From Thermoflexales bacterium (GTDB taxonomy: Bacteria; Chloroflexota; Anaerolineae; S140-20): a stretch of DNA of 15,034 bases. Positions 7,351 through 14,691 of this stretch are shown here, one piece after another. The stretch's first letter is position 1, and the number at the start of each line of letters is the position of its first letter. The position numbers and the translations under genes were made by a program. The notes under the pieces are model-generated. The model did no database searches. It was not told where the DNA came from and worked only from the letters and a program-made list of their open reading frames with translations. The stretch is from contig WFUY01000148.1 of NCBI GenBank assembly GCA_015484715.1, positions 1 through 15,034 on the forward strand. Direction: 5' to 3'.

Positions 7351-8574
7351 TTACCGGTGCATCATCACAGGGGAGTCTGCTACAGGTAGCCCTATAGGCT
7401 CCAGGTAGCCTTCGGTCCACAGGTAACCGAGGAGGGAACCGGCTCGGATGAATTCGCGCACTCCATCAATATCTGCTGCACGCCGAGCTTGTGTGAACCC
7501 TTGTTCGTCCCGCTGAAGAAGCCACACTTCTTCTGGCTCTAGGCCGTTGACAAAAAAAGGGGAATGGGTGCTAATCAGAATCTGTGTATGGCGGGAAGCC
7601 TGACGGCATTCTTCGGCCAACTCCCTTAGGATGTGAGGGTAGAGGTGGTTTTCTGGCTCCTCAATACCGATGAGTTGGGGCGGGGCTGGATCATAGAGAA
7701 GAACCAGATAAGCAAGCATCTTTAGGGTGCCGTCAGAAGCATACCTGGCCATAATCGGCTCGTCGAAAGGGGCATCTTTGATTTGCAAGAGCAGTCTCCC
7801 GTCCTGGAGAAATTGGGCGTCTACAGATTCCAAGCGTGGGACCCGTTGGGAAAGCTTCTGTAGAATCTCTCGCAGGCGCTCAGGATGCTCTTCTTTGAGG
7901 TATTGGATGACATTGGGGAGATTGTCGCCTGTTTCAGAAAGATGTTCTTGCGGCCCAGCCTCGGGAATACTGCGGGCGCTGTTGGCGGAGATGTACGACA
8001 GATACCAGCTGGTGATGAAACGACGTAGAGCACCGATGCGAGGATGTTTGGCTAGTTGCCCCAGGGCATTGACTGCGAGCACCTCTGGGCTGTCCAGATG
8101 TTCTTCGATCCGTTCGTCTTCTTCATCAGGCATGTCTCCTGTCACTACAGACCCTTTACCTTCCTTGAAATCCAGGAAGCGGAACGGCCGGCCTTGTGAT
8201 TTCCGCCGCCACTGCAGCCACTCCTCAACAACGTAGGGACGTCCCCGACGTTCATCAATACTCAGGTGATAGGTGATGAGAGGGGAACCGGTCCTCTCCC
8301 GATATTTGAGCTCGATAGTGATTGGTCCTTCCTGGCCTCGTGTGCGCAACTCTTTGAATCGGCCTCGCCTGTCTATGGCCTTGCGTAGGCCCACGGAGAA
8401 AGCATCCGAGAGGAAGGCGAAGACGTCGAAGAGGGTGGACTTCCCGCTGCCATTAGGCCCTAGGAAGACGGTCAGAGGAGCTAGATTCCGCAGCCTGAGA
8501 TCACGGAGTACTCGGTAGTTCTGAATGTGCAACGCTTCAATCCGTGGAACACTTGGGGAGAAATTCCGCTTCAC
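7351..8574 (-). CDS. AAA15/COG4637-type ABC-like ATPase
   Basis: A 407-residue ATPase of the SMC/OLD-like group. Walker A is GPNGSGKST (39-47), a degenerate ABC signature is SDGTLKML (280-287), Walker B is LIGIEEPENHLYP (301-313, with the EE pair typical of AAA15 proteins) and the switch histidine is in STHSP (335-339). The N-terminal IEALHIQNYRVLRDLRL is the usual opening strand pair. The middle (about 60-270) is the variable lid or coiled-coil insertion. Unlike OLD nucleases it ends without a TOPRIM domain; the next gene provides one. The GTG start at 8574 overlaps the TGA of the upstream gene (GTGA) and has GAGGAGG six bases before it. Local GC is low (48% in the row starting at 8101 against about 75% in the row at 9481), suggesting horizontal transfer. 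Confidence 0.92.
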   Translation of the reverse strand: MKRNFSPSVPRIEALHIQNYRVLRDLRLRNLAPLTVFLGPNGSGKSTLFDVFAFLSDAFSVGLRKAIDRRGRFKELRTRGQEGPITIELKYRERTGSPLITYHLSIDERRGRPYVVEEWLQWRRKSQGRPFRFLDFKEGKGSVVTGDMPDEEDERIEEHLDSPEVLAVNALGQLAKHPRIGALRRFITSWYLSYISANSARSIPEAGPQEHLSETGDNLPNVIQYLKEEHPERLREILQKLSQRVPRLESVDAQFLQDGRLLLQIKDAPFDEPIMARYASDGTLKMLAYLVLLYDPAPPQLIGIEEPENHLYPHILRELAEECRQASRHTQILISTHSPFFVNGLEPEEVWLLQRDEQGFTQARRAADIDGVREFIRAGSLLGYLWTEGYLEPIGLPVADSPVMMHR

Positions 8575-10328
8575 ATTAAGCCTCCTCGCTGTTCCTCCTC
8601 TCCACCAGAGCGCACCTCAACGGACGGTTGCTCCTGAGAGGCTGCGCCGAGCTCGGCGCGGGCCGGCTGCTCCCGCCGCACCAACAGCCCCGTGATCGGC
8701 TGGTCCGTCTTGATCACCCGCAGGCTGCTGGTAACGGTGGTGAGCAAGGTGGACGCGGTGGCCTCGATCTCGTAGGTCCCGTTGGGCACCGGATTGCCCC
8801 GTCCATCCCGCCCATCCCAGACCAGCACGTGCTGGCCTGCATGCCAGCGCCGGCGGTCCATCAGCACCGCCACCTCCTCCTCGGCTTCGTTCCAGACCCG
8901 AACGGTGACCTTGGCCGAGCGGGAGAGGTGGAGGCGGAAGCGGGCATCGCTGCCCCCAAAGGGGTTCGAGGAGATGAGGGGTTGCTCGCTGACGAAGGCC
9001 AGCGACGTCGGCCCCAGCCAGCCTCCCAGCAGGATCCAGAGGGCCAGGACGAAGGCGGCGCCGGCCAGGGCGGAGAGGGCGATGGGCCGCAGCATCGCCT
9101 CGGTGGGGCGCTCCGTGCCGATGGTGTAGCGCACCCGCCGGGTCGTCACCGTCGAGTTCCCGGCCCGGTCTGTCACCTCCACCCGGACCAGGTTGGTACC
9201 CTCCAGCAGGTTGACCACCCCCTGGAAGTTGCCCTGGGCGTCCACGGTGAGCTGCTGGTCGTTGAGGAGCACCGTCGCCCCCGGCTCCGTCTGGCCGACG
9301 ACGAGGAGGGAGGGTTCGTGCACCTCCAGCCCCTCGGGGACCGAGCTGAGGGTGATGGCCGGCGGCTGTGTCTTCACCCGCACGTACCGCTCCACCACCG
9401 AGGTGTTGCCCACCTCATCCGTCGCTTCCAATCGGACGATGTTATCCCCTTCCTCAAGCAGCACGTCCACGTTGAAACGGCCGGCGTCGTCCACGGCCAC
9501 CGGCTCCCCGTTGACCAGGAGCGTCGTCCCGGGCGAAACCCGCCCCTGCACGCTGAGGAGCTTCTGGTTGATCCAGACGCCGTCCGGCGGGTTGTCCACG
9601 ATGATCTCCGGCGGGCGCAGGACCAGCGTCACGTTGCGCACCACAGAGGCCACGTTCCCCGCTGCGTCCACCGCCGTCAGTTCGATCCGGTTCTCCCCCT
9701 CTACCAAGTGATGGCGCAGGCTGAAGCTGCCGTCGTCACCGACGGGGATGGGCTGGGGGTTGTCGTTGAGCCGCAAGGTCGCGCCGGGCTCCGTCACACC
9801 CTCAATGGCGATCTCTTCCTGGGCGACCTTGGTCTCCTCGGGCAGGTTGGCCAGCCGGATGATGGGGGGCTCCGTGTCCACCCGGATGGGTGTGGTGGCC
9901 GTCGCCGTGCGGGCTGCGCCCTGGGCCGTCACCCGGACGATGTACTCGCCATCGGTGACCACACCGCCCCGGTCGGTCCGACCGTCCCAGAGGACCGAGT
10001 GCTGGCCGGCCGGCTGGAGCTCCTCGGCCGTCAAGGTGCGGACGACCATACCGGCCTTGTCCAGCACCACGACGGAGACGGTCGCCTCCTCGGAGAGGCT
10101 GTAGAGGATCACCGCGCTGTCCAAGGTGCCGTCGCCGTTGGGGGAGAAGACGGCCTGCTCGGTGGAAAGGGCCACCTTGGGCGGACGGATCCACTGGAGG
10201 GGAAAGAGGAAGACCAGGATGGCCAACACGGCCCCTCCGGCTAGGACGAAGAGCAGGGAGGTCGCCCGTGAGCCACGGGCCTGAGCGTACCGCGCCGAGC
10301 GTGTTTCGAGGGAGCTTTTTGTGCGCAT
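8571..10328 (-). CDS. Membrane-anchored multi-Ig protein with two FlgD-like domains
   Basis: A 585-residue protein with a basic N-terminus and one transmembrane segment (about 23-45). A FlgD-like Ig domain follows (about 58-135, FSPNGDGTLD, then GQHSVLWDGRTDRGG), then three repeats of about 80 residues (155-233, 240-318, 323-402). Each repeat carries a G-x-V/T-x-PG-x-T/A-L-x-N, DD/A-x-G-x-F and EG-N-x-V/I pattern typical of glucodextranase-B/bacterial Ig-like domains. A second transmembrane segment (about 412-438) precedes a second FlgD-like domain (about 460-525, GQHVLVWDGRDGRGN). The tail is polar. The two hydrophobic segments would place the repeats outside the cell and the second FlgD-like domain inside. 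The role is probably cell-surface scaffolding or adhesion, but unproven. It starts 6 bp after the polytopic membrane-protein gene. Confidence 0.85.
   Translation of the reverse strand: MRTKSSLETRSARYAQARGSRATSLLFVLAGGAVLAILVFLFPLQWIRPPKVALSTEQAVFSPNGDGTLDSAVILYSLSEEATVSVVVLDKAGMVVRTLTAEELQPAGQHSVLWDGRTDRGGVVTDGEYIVRVTAQGAARTATATTPIRVDTEPPIIRLANLPEETKVAQEEIAIEGVTEPGATLRLNDNPQPIPVGDDGSFSLRHHLVEGENRIELTAVDAAGNVASVVRNVTLVLRPPEIIVDNPPDGVWINQKLLSVQGRVSPGTTLLVNGEPVAVDDAGRFNVDVLLEEGDNIVRLEATDEVGNTSVVERYVRVKTQPPAITLSSVPEGLEVHEPSLLVVGQTEPGATVLLNDQQLTVDAQGNFQGVVNLLEGTNLVRVEVTDRAGNSTVTTRRVRYTIGTERPTEAMLRPIALSALAGAAFVLALWILLGGWLGPTSLAFVSEQPLISSNPFGGSDARFRLHLSRSAKVTVRVWNEAEEEVAVLMDRRRWHAGQHVLVWDGRDGRGNPVPNGTYEIEATASTLLTTVTSSLRVIKTDQPITGLLVRREQPARAELGAASQEQPSVEVRSGGEEEQRGGLM
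8581..8587 (-). promoter_or_regulatory. Ribosome binding site fixing the GTG start of the AAA15 ATPase
   Basis: GAGGAGG on the minus strand lies six bases before the GTG at 8574-8572, inside the last codons of the Ig-domain gene. No usable ATG is near, since the ATG one base upstream runs straight into a stop. It therefore decides the GTG start and supports coupled translation. Confidence 0.75.
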
Positions 10329-10334
10329 CGTTCC

Positions 10335-11423
10335 TCAGTCCAACTCGAGCATGATGATGTCGTCGCTGCTGTCTCCGGCGGAAGGGGGGGAGCGCTTCGG
10401 AAGATCGGCACCAGGACGCGCCGGCAGGGGCACGTTAGGGGCCGAAATGCGGGGAGCCCGGGCCCTCCGCCCTCCGGCAGGGCGGGGAGTGCGCTTCTCT
10501 CGCCCCCCCTCGCGGGAGGCCAACGGGGGGCGCCACAGGTAGGCCCGGAAGCGGAGGGCCAGGGCCACCAGGACCGCTGCCCAGAGGGGGAGGAGCAGCA
10601 TACGCTGCCAGCGTTCCCAGGTCAGCCCGATGGCCTCGGGAGGGGCTCCCAGCCCCAGCAGGGGCAGTCCGTAGCTTCCCCAAAGCAGGAGGATGGACGG
10701 GCCGGCGCTCAGCAAGGGGGCCAGCCCCCGAGCCCACCGCGGCCGGCGGATGGTGCCCTCCACCCGGCTGGAGAGCCATCCCGCCAGGTAGCCGGCCGCT
10801 GCCCATCCCAGCACCATCAGCAGGTGGCCCAACAACGCCTGAGAAGAGGGCGCGAAGGGCCGCCCCAGGCGCAGCACCGTCTGCCAGGAGCCGGCCGTGT
10901 GGAAGCGGGCCATCATCGGTTCGATGGAGGGCCACCAGCCCTCCAGGGCGATGGCGTCCACCGGACGGCCGGCGATGGCGGCCAACGTCTGCCACCAGAG
11001 GGCGGCCAGCCCGCCGATCAGGGCGCCCGCGACCTCGCCCCACCAGAAGCCGGCCAGCAGTGGCACCGCCGTCGCCAGGTGGCCGGCCCCCAGCAACGGA
11101 GTGCTCAACGTCAGCACCACCGGACCCAGCCGCTCCCGGGCGGCCCAGCCTGCGAAGATGAGGGCCGCCACCCCCAAGGCCGCCAGGTAGAGGGAAAGGC
11201 GGTAGAGGGGGTAGACGGCCAGGAGGGCGAAGGCCGCGTAGGCCCATCCAGGCCGGGCCAGCGCCAGCAGCAGGAGCAGCAGGGCCAGGAAATAGCGCCA
11301 CTCCGGCGGGTAGGCCCCCGTCGCCCGGACCAGCACCTCGAAGAGGAAAGCCAGTCCCAGCGCCGGGATCAGCCGATCCCACAGGAGGGGATGGCTCTGG
11401 TAGAGACGAGGTAGGCTGCTCAT
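10335..11423 (-). CDS. Polytopic membrane protein of unknown function
   Basis: A 362-residue, very hydrophobic protein with about eight or nine predicted membrane segments (near 18-34, 43-57, 60-76, 77-94, 100-120, 129-150, 198-217, 234-256 and 275-293). A charged cytoplasmic-type tail rich in Arg, Pro and Gly (300-350) follows, and the protein ends in the acidic SSDDIIMLELD. I do not recognise a family and see no transporter or enzyme motif. The start codon overlaps the stop of the MNT-HEPN gene by ATGA (11420-11423), with no clear ribosome binding site, so translation is likely coupled. Six bases separate it from the Ig-domain protein gene, so the three probably work in one operon. Confidence 0.8.
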   Translation of the reverse strand: MSSLPRLYQSHPLLWDRLIPALGLAFLFEVLVRATGAYPPEWRYFLALLLLLLALARPGWAYAAFALLAVYPLYRLSLYLAALGVAALIFAGWAARERLGPVVLTLSTPLLGAGHLATAVPLLAGFWWGEVAGALIGGLAALWWQTLAAIAGRPVDAIALEGWWPSIEPMMARFHTAGSWQTVLRLGRPFAPSSQALLGHLLMVLGWAAAGYLAGWLSSRVEGTIRRPRWARGLAPLLSAGPSILLLWGSYGLPLLGLGAPPEAIGLTWERWQRMLLLPLWAAVLVALALRFRAYLWRPPLASREGGREKRTPRPAGGRRARAPRISAPNVPLPARPGADLPKRSPPSAGDSSDDIIMLELD

Positions 11424-12193
11424 TCCGAAAGCGCCTGTCGGAACTCCATCACATGTTGCAAGAGCCTGTCGGCCAGGCCGAGCACTTCTTCCGCTTCAGG
11501 TCGGGTGATCACCTGCTCGGGCTCATACCGTGCCCGATTTCGGGTTGCCAGCGCTAGACGGAGGTCCCGCCCCATCGAGCGGGGGAGCCGGCCCGTTCGG
11601 ATGTACAGATCGCCAAAGCGGTTGACAACACCCCGGTGGCTCTTGGGCAACTCCTCGATTTCCAGGAGCAGCAGGGCCTTGACCGCCGTTTCCGCAGCAT
11701 TGTAAGCCAGGTCCGCCGCCTCCCGGTAGTCGCCATGGTCGAAGACGTATCGGGCCACACGCAGATAGCTGGAAGCCAGGTGGTATCGGCCCTCCAGCAA
11801 TGACCGTTTCAGGTCTGGCTCCTCCATAGCGTAGATGACCTTTCCTTGCTTTACAGCCTGTTGCAGGAAGAGGCTGTCTGGATGATAGTAGCGGGTGAGC
11901 GGATAGACCAGAGGCTCGACGCTCTCACCCGTCTCCAGGCTGGTGTCCAAGGCAGCCTCGGCGCATGCGCGACGGGCAGCCTGGAGGTCGCCCGCGCTGA
12001 AGACGACGAGGTCCACGTCGCTCTCGGTCGAGACCTGACCGGTGAGGACGCTGCCGACGAGGAGGATTCGGGCAATGCCGTCTTCCGGGCAGTATCGCCA
12101 AAGGTGCCGGAGGAACGCCTCCAGCGCTGCCAGCTTCCGGCGGTGTATCTCGCTTCTAGGCGTTATGGCCGTGGGAGCAGAGACAATGGTCAC
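11420..12193 (-). CDS. Fused minimal nucleotidyltransferase (MNT) - HEPN protein
   Basis: A 257-residue protein with two parts. Residues 40-120 form a Pol-beta-type nucleotidyltransferase with LLVGSVLTGQVSTESDVDLVV (key residues G47, S48, G52, S58, D59, D61) and a likely third carboxylate at E93 (SVEPLVYP). Residues 135-250 form an all-helical HEPN domain with AADLAYNAAETAVKALLLL (159-177) and RNRARYEP (218-225). MNT and HEPN are often two separate proteins of a TA pair in which the MNT adenylylates the HEPN RNase. Here they are one chain. The Rx4-6H motif of active HEPN RNases is replaced by R-N-R-A-R-Y, so RNase activity is doubtful. The GTG start has AGGGAGG five bases upstream. The function is not assigned. 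Confidence 0.85.
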   Translation of the reverse strand: MTIVSAPTAITPRSEIHRRKLAALEAFLRHLWRYCPEDGIARILLVGSVLTGQVSTESDVDLVVFSAGDLQAARRACAEAALDTSLETGESVEPLVYPLTRYYHPDSLFLQQAVKQGKVIYAMEEPDLKRSLLEGRYHLASSYLRVARYVFDHGDYREAADLAYNAAETAVKALLLLEIEELPKSHRGVVNRFGDLYIRTGRLPRSMGRDLRLALATRNRARYEPEQVITRPEAEEVLGLADRLLQHVMEFRQALSE

Positions 12194-12198
12194 CTTGG

Positions 12199-12205
12199 CC
12201 TCCCT
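12199..12205 (-). promoter_or_regulatory. Ribosome binding site fixing the GTG start of the MNT-HEPN gene
   Basis: AGGGAGG on the minus strand ends five bases before the GTG at 12193-12191. No ATG lies nearby in frame, so this site decides the start. Confidence 0.7.
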
Positions 12206-12232
12206 GGCCGGGCAGGTTCGCCATCAGGCAGA

Positions 12233-12255
12233 CCGCCGGACCACAGGCCCGGCGG
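12233..12255 (-). terminator. GC-rich stem-loop after the AAA ATPase gene, without a U-tract
   Basis: On the minus strand CCGCCGGGCC and GGTCCGGCGG flank a three-base TGT loop, giving a ten-pair stem with one G-U pair. It begins eight bases after the TGA of the AAA gene (12263-12265). The wobble makes the stem better as minus-strand RNA than as plus-strand RNA, which fits the direction of transcription. There is no run of T after it, so it is at best an imperfect or factor-aided terminator, or an RNA-processing or stability element before the MNT-HEPN gene. Confidence 0.4.
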
Positions 12256-12262
12256 AACGGGC

Positions 12263-13830
12263 TCAGTACAGGGAAGAAGGGCCGACGCCGGTGGGCACAG
12301 GCCGGCGTCCCGAGGCCATCCGGGCGTGGGTGTAGGCCCAGTTGCGCAGCGCCGTCACCCGCTCCCGCATCACCTGGGAGAGGGGGACGGTGTGGGCGAT
12401 GTTGCGCAGCAGGTCCTTTTCGGTCAGCTCCCGGCCCCCCTCGAAGGCGTCGTAGAGGGCGGAGATGACCACCTGCTCGATCTCGGCCCCGCTGAACCCC
12501 TCGCTCTCCTGGGCCAGCCGCACCAGGTCGAAGCGGGCCGGATCCCGCCGGCGGCGGGCCAGGTGGATGGCAAAGATCTCCTGACGCTCCTCCTGGTCGG
12601 GCAGGTCCACGAAGAAGATCTCGTCGAAGCGGCCCTTGCGCAGGATCTCCGGCGGCAGCAGGCTGATGTCGTTGCTGGTGGCGACGACGAAGACGGGGGC
12701 GGTCTTCTCCTGGAGCCAGACGAGGAAGCTGCTGAAGACGCGGGCCGCCGTCCCCGCATCGGAGAGGTGGGAGCTGGCGGTGCCGGCCAGCCCCTTCTCC
12801 AGTTCGTCCATCCAGAGGATGGCCGGACTGACCCGCTCGGCCAGGTGGAGGGCCCGGCGGATGTTCTCCTCGGAGGAGCCGACCATTTGGTCAAAGACCC
12901 GGCCCATGTCCAGCCGCAGCAAGGGCAGTTGCCACAGGCTGGCCGTCGCCTTGGCGATGAGCGACTTGCCGCCCCCCGGCACCCCCAGGAGCAGCACGCC
13001 CCGGGGCTCCGGCAGGCCGAAGCGGCGGGCCTCCTCGGTGAAGGCCAGCCGGCGCTTGTTCAGCCAGTCCTTCAGTTCCGACAGCCCTCCCACGTACTCC
13101 ATCCGCTCCTGGGGCTCCAGGTACTCCAGGATGCCCGACTTGCGGATGATCTGCTGCTTCTCGGCAATGATCACCTCGACATCCAGGTCTCGGGTCATCA
13201 CCACCGAGCGGGCGAAGACGCGCTCCGCCTCGCTGATGGTCAGCCCCTGGGCCGCCTTGAGGATGCGTTCCCGCGTCGCCTCGTCCAAATTCAGCCGCAG
13301 GTCACCCCGCACGCGGGCGGAGCGGATCACCCGTTCCAGCGCTTCCTCTAAGTCGGCCATCGTGGGCAGGGACCAGTCCAGGACGGTCACCTCCCGCTCC
13401 AGTTCCGGTGGTAGCCGCAGGAGGGGGGAGAGGAAGATGACCGTCTTCTCCCACCGCTTCAGGCGGCGGGCCAGGTCCCGCAGCTTGCGGATGAGGCGGA
13501 CGTTCTCCAGCACCTGGCCGCCTCCCAGGAAGGGGTGGAAGTCCTTCAGGAGGAAGAGGGCCGCTTCCCGAGAGCCCTCCACGTGCTCCAGGGCCTGCAT
13601 CGGGGTGAGGGCCCCCGGGTCCACCCGGACCGGCTGGGGGGTGTCAATGGCCACGACGCCCTCGGTGAGGGTCCAGGCGAAGAGGCGTTTGCGCCGGCGG
13701 GCGGCCACCCGGCGCAGCGCCGCCTCGATCCGCTCCTCCTCCCAGAGACAATGTAGAGGAGCGGGTAACGGGCCCGGATCAGGACCTCCAGCTCGGTTTC
13801 GGGGTCGTGGTGCAGGTCGTAGCTGGTCAT
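12263..13830 (-). CDS. Ycf46-like AAA+ ATPase, reading frame broken by an apparent one-base deletion
   Basis: A AAA+ ATPase of about 522 residues once a frameshift is repaired. The ATG at 13830 gives [16 protein letters not shown] and then [11 protein letters not shown], the typical Ycf46-like N-terminus, then leaves the frame near 13744-13746. The family sequence resumes one frame over as [14 protein letters not shown] from 13744 and runs to the stop. Adding one base between gtctc and tgggagg restores the protein. In the continuing frame (which also opens at an upstream GTG at 13840) Walker A is GVPGGGKS (286-293), Walker B LWMDELEK (342-349), sensor 1 N390 in VATSND, an arginine-finger-like RKGRFD (401-406) and sensor 2 GFSGAEIEQ (448-456). 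Ycf46 homologues in cyanobacteria affect carbon use; its role here is unknown. The break may be a sequencing error or a true mutation. Confidence 0.85.
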
Positions 13831-13867
13831 AGCTTTTCACAACGTTCGCTCTATTGCCCCCCAGTCC

Positions 13868-13918
13868 CTAGCAGGAACTCTCGAGTAGGCTCTTGATGTG
13901 CCGCTTGCGACGCTTCAC
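13868..13918 (-). CDS. Possible 16-residue basic peptide coupled to plsC
   Basis: A GTG at 13918 overlaps the TGA of plsC (GTGA) and opens a frame of 16 residues, MKRRKRHIKSLLESSC, ended by TAG at 13868-13870. It is strongly basic at the start. The overlap resembles that of genuine coupled genes nearby, but it is too short to judge and may be chance. The rest of the 74-base gap between plsC and the AAA gene shows nothing else. Confidence 0.15.
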   Translation of the reverse strand: MKRRKRHIKSLLESSC

Positions 13919-14676
13919 GGTCTCTTCTCGGCCCCCGGCGTGTCTGGAGCGGATAGGCGCTCAAGGGAATCTCGGTAAACCCCCCGCCGTTCTGGGGGCA
14001 AGAGACGGGCGATGTGGCGCATCACCTCGTCGGTCATCCGAGCCAGGGCTGCCCGGTCCGCCCGTCCTTCCGTCTCCAAGGAGAAGGGCTCACCGAAGAC
14101 GACGCGCACGGGCGTGCGACGCAGCCGCCGGATGTTGACTTTAAACCGGTCGCTACCGTCAATGCCCACCGGCACGATGGGCACCCGGGCGCGGGTGGCG
14201 ATGAAGGCCAGCCCATCCCGTCCCTGCTGGAGCTGGCCGGTGGGGCTGCGCGTTCCCTCCGGCGCGATCAGGAGCAGGCCACCGGCCTGGAGCACCTCCA
14301 TCGCCGTGCGCAGCGCCCGCCGGTCCACCTCCCCCCGCCGCACCGGGAAGGCGTCGAAGGCACGGGAGAGGCGGCCCAGGATCGGGTGAGCCATGTTCTC
14401 CGCCTTGGCCATCGCCACCACCTTGCGCTCCGGCAGGCTGACCATCAGCACCGGATCGAGGAAGCTGATGTGGTTCATCGCCAGGATGGCCGGCCCTTTG
14501 CCGGGAATCCGTTCCATCCCCTCGACCTCCAGCCGCAGGAGCAGCGGATAGATGACCTTCTTGAGCAGGAAGGTGTAGAGCCGCTGGAGCCATCCTTTGC
14601 GGTGGACCCAGGCGCTGCTGCGGTCCGATGCCGACCGTTGCCCCAAGGTCGGGGTGAAGGGTTTGCCCTCGATCAT
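13915..14676 (-). CDS. plsC: 1-acyl-sn-glycerol-3-phosphate acyltransferase (PlsC family)
   Basis: A 253-residue membrane-associated acyltransferase that converts lysophosphatidate to phosphatidate in phospholipid synthesis. Motif I is NHISFLD (68-74) with the catalytic His and Asp, motif II FPVRRGEVDR (110-119), motif III PEGTRSPTG (139-147) and motif IV VPIVPVGI (165-172). A hydrophobic and basic stretch (about 30-50) likely anchors it. The ATG at 14676 has GAGGAG just upstream, with short spacing. It lies 15 bp after cmk, a pairing seen in many bacteria, and is probably in the same operon. The exact acyl acceptor is not proved, as other lysophospholipid acyltransferases share these motifs. 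Confidence 0.93.
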   Translation of the reverse strand: MIEGKPFTPTLGQRSASDRSSAWVHRKGWLQRLYTFLLKKVIYPLLLRLEVEGMERIPGKGPAILAMNHISFLDPVLMVSLPERKVVAMAKAENMAHPILGRLSRAFDAFPVRRGEVDRRALRTAMEVLQAGGLLLIAPEGTRSPTGQLQQGRDGLAFIATRARVPIVPVGIDGSDRFKVNIRRLRRTPVRVVFGEPFSLETEGRADRAALARMTDEVMRHIARLLPPERRGVYRDSLERLSAPDTPGAEKRP

Positions 14677-14691
14677 CGTCTCCTCGCTTCG

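Noticed and set aside
8628..10244. A 538-residue plus-strand frame rich in His, Gly, Asp and Gln
   Set aside because: It mirrors the Ig-domain gene. The seeming repeats are the reverse image of the Ig repeats.
8571..10328. Tandem DNA repeat in the Ig-domain gene
   Set aside because: The three repeats are similar only at protein level. The DNA has diverged and no near-identical repeat units were seen.
10435..11382. A 315-residue Gly/Pro/Ala-rich minus-strand frame that looks like a collagen-like or secreted protein
   Set aside because: It is an out-of-frame reading of the polytopic membrane-protein gene, whose hydrophobic segments and ATGA coupling are far better support.
11846..13351. A 501-residue plus-strand frame
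   Set aside because: It covers both the MNT-HEPN and the AAA ATPase genes in antisense and crosses the gap between them. No family features were seen.
12636..13832. A 398-residue Arg/Ser-rich plus-strand frame
   Set aside because: Antisense image of the AAA ATPase; the Arg/Ser-rich composition is a third-frame artefact.
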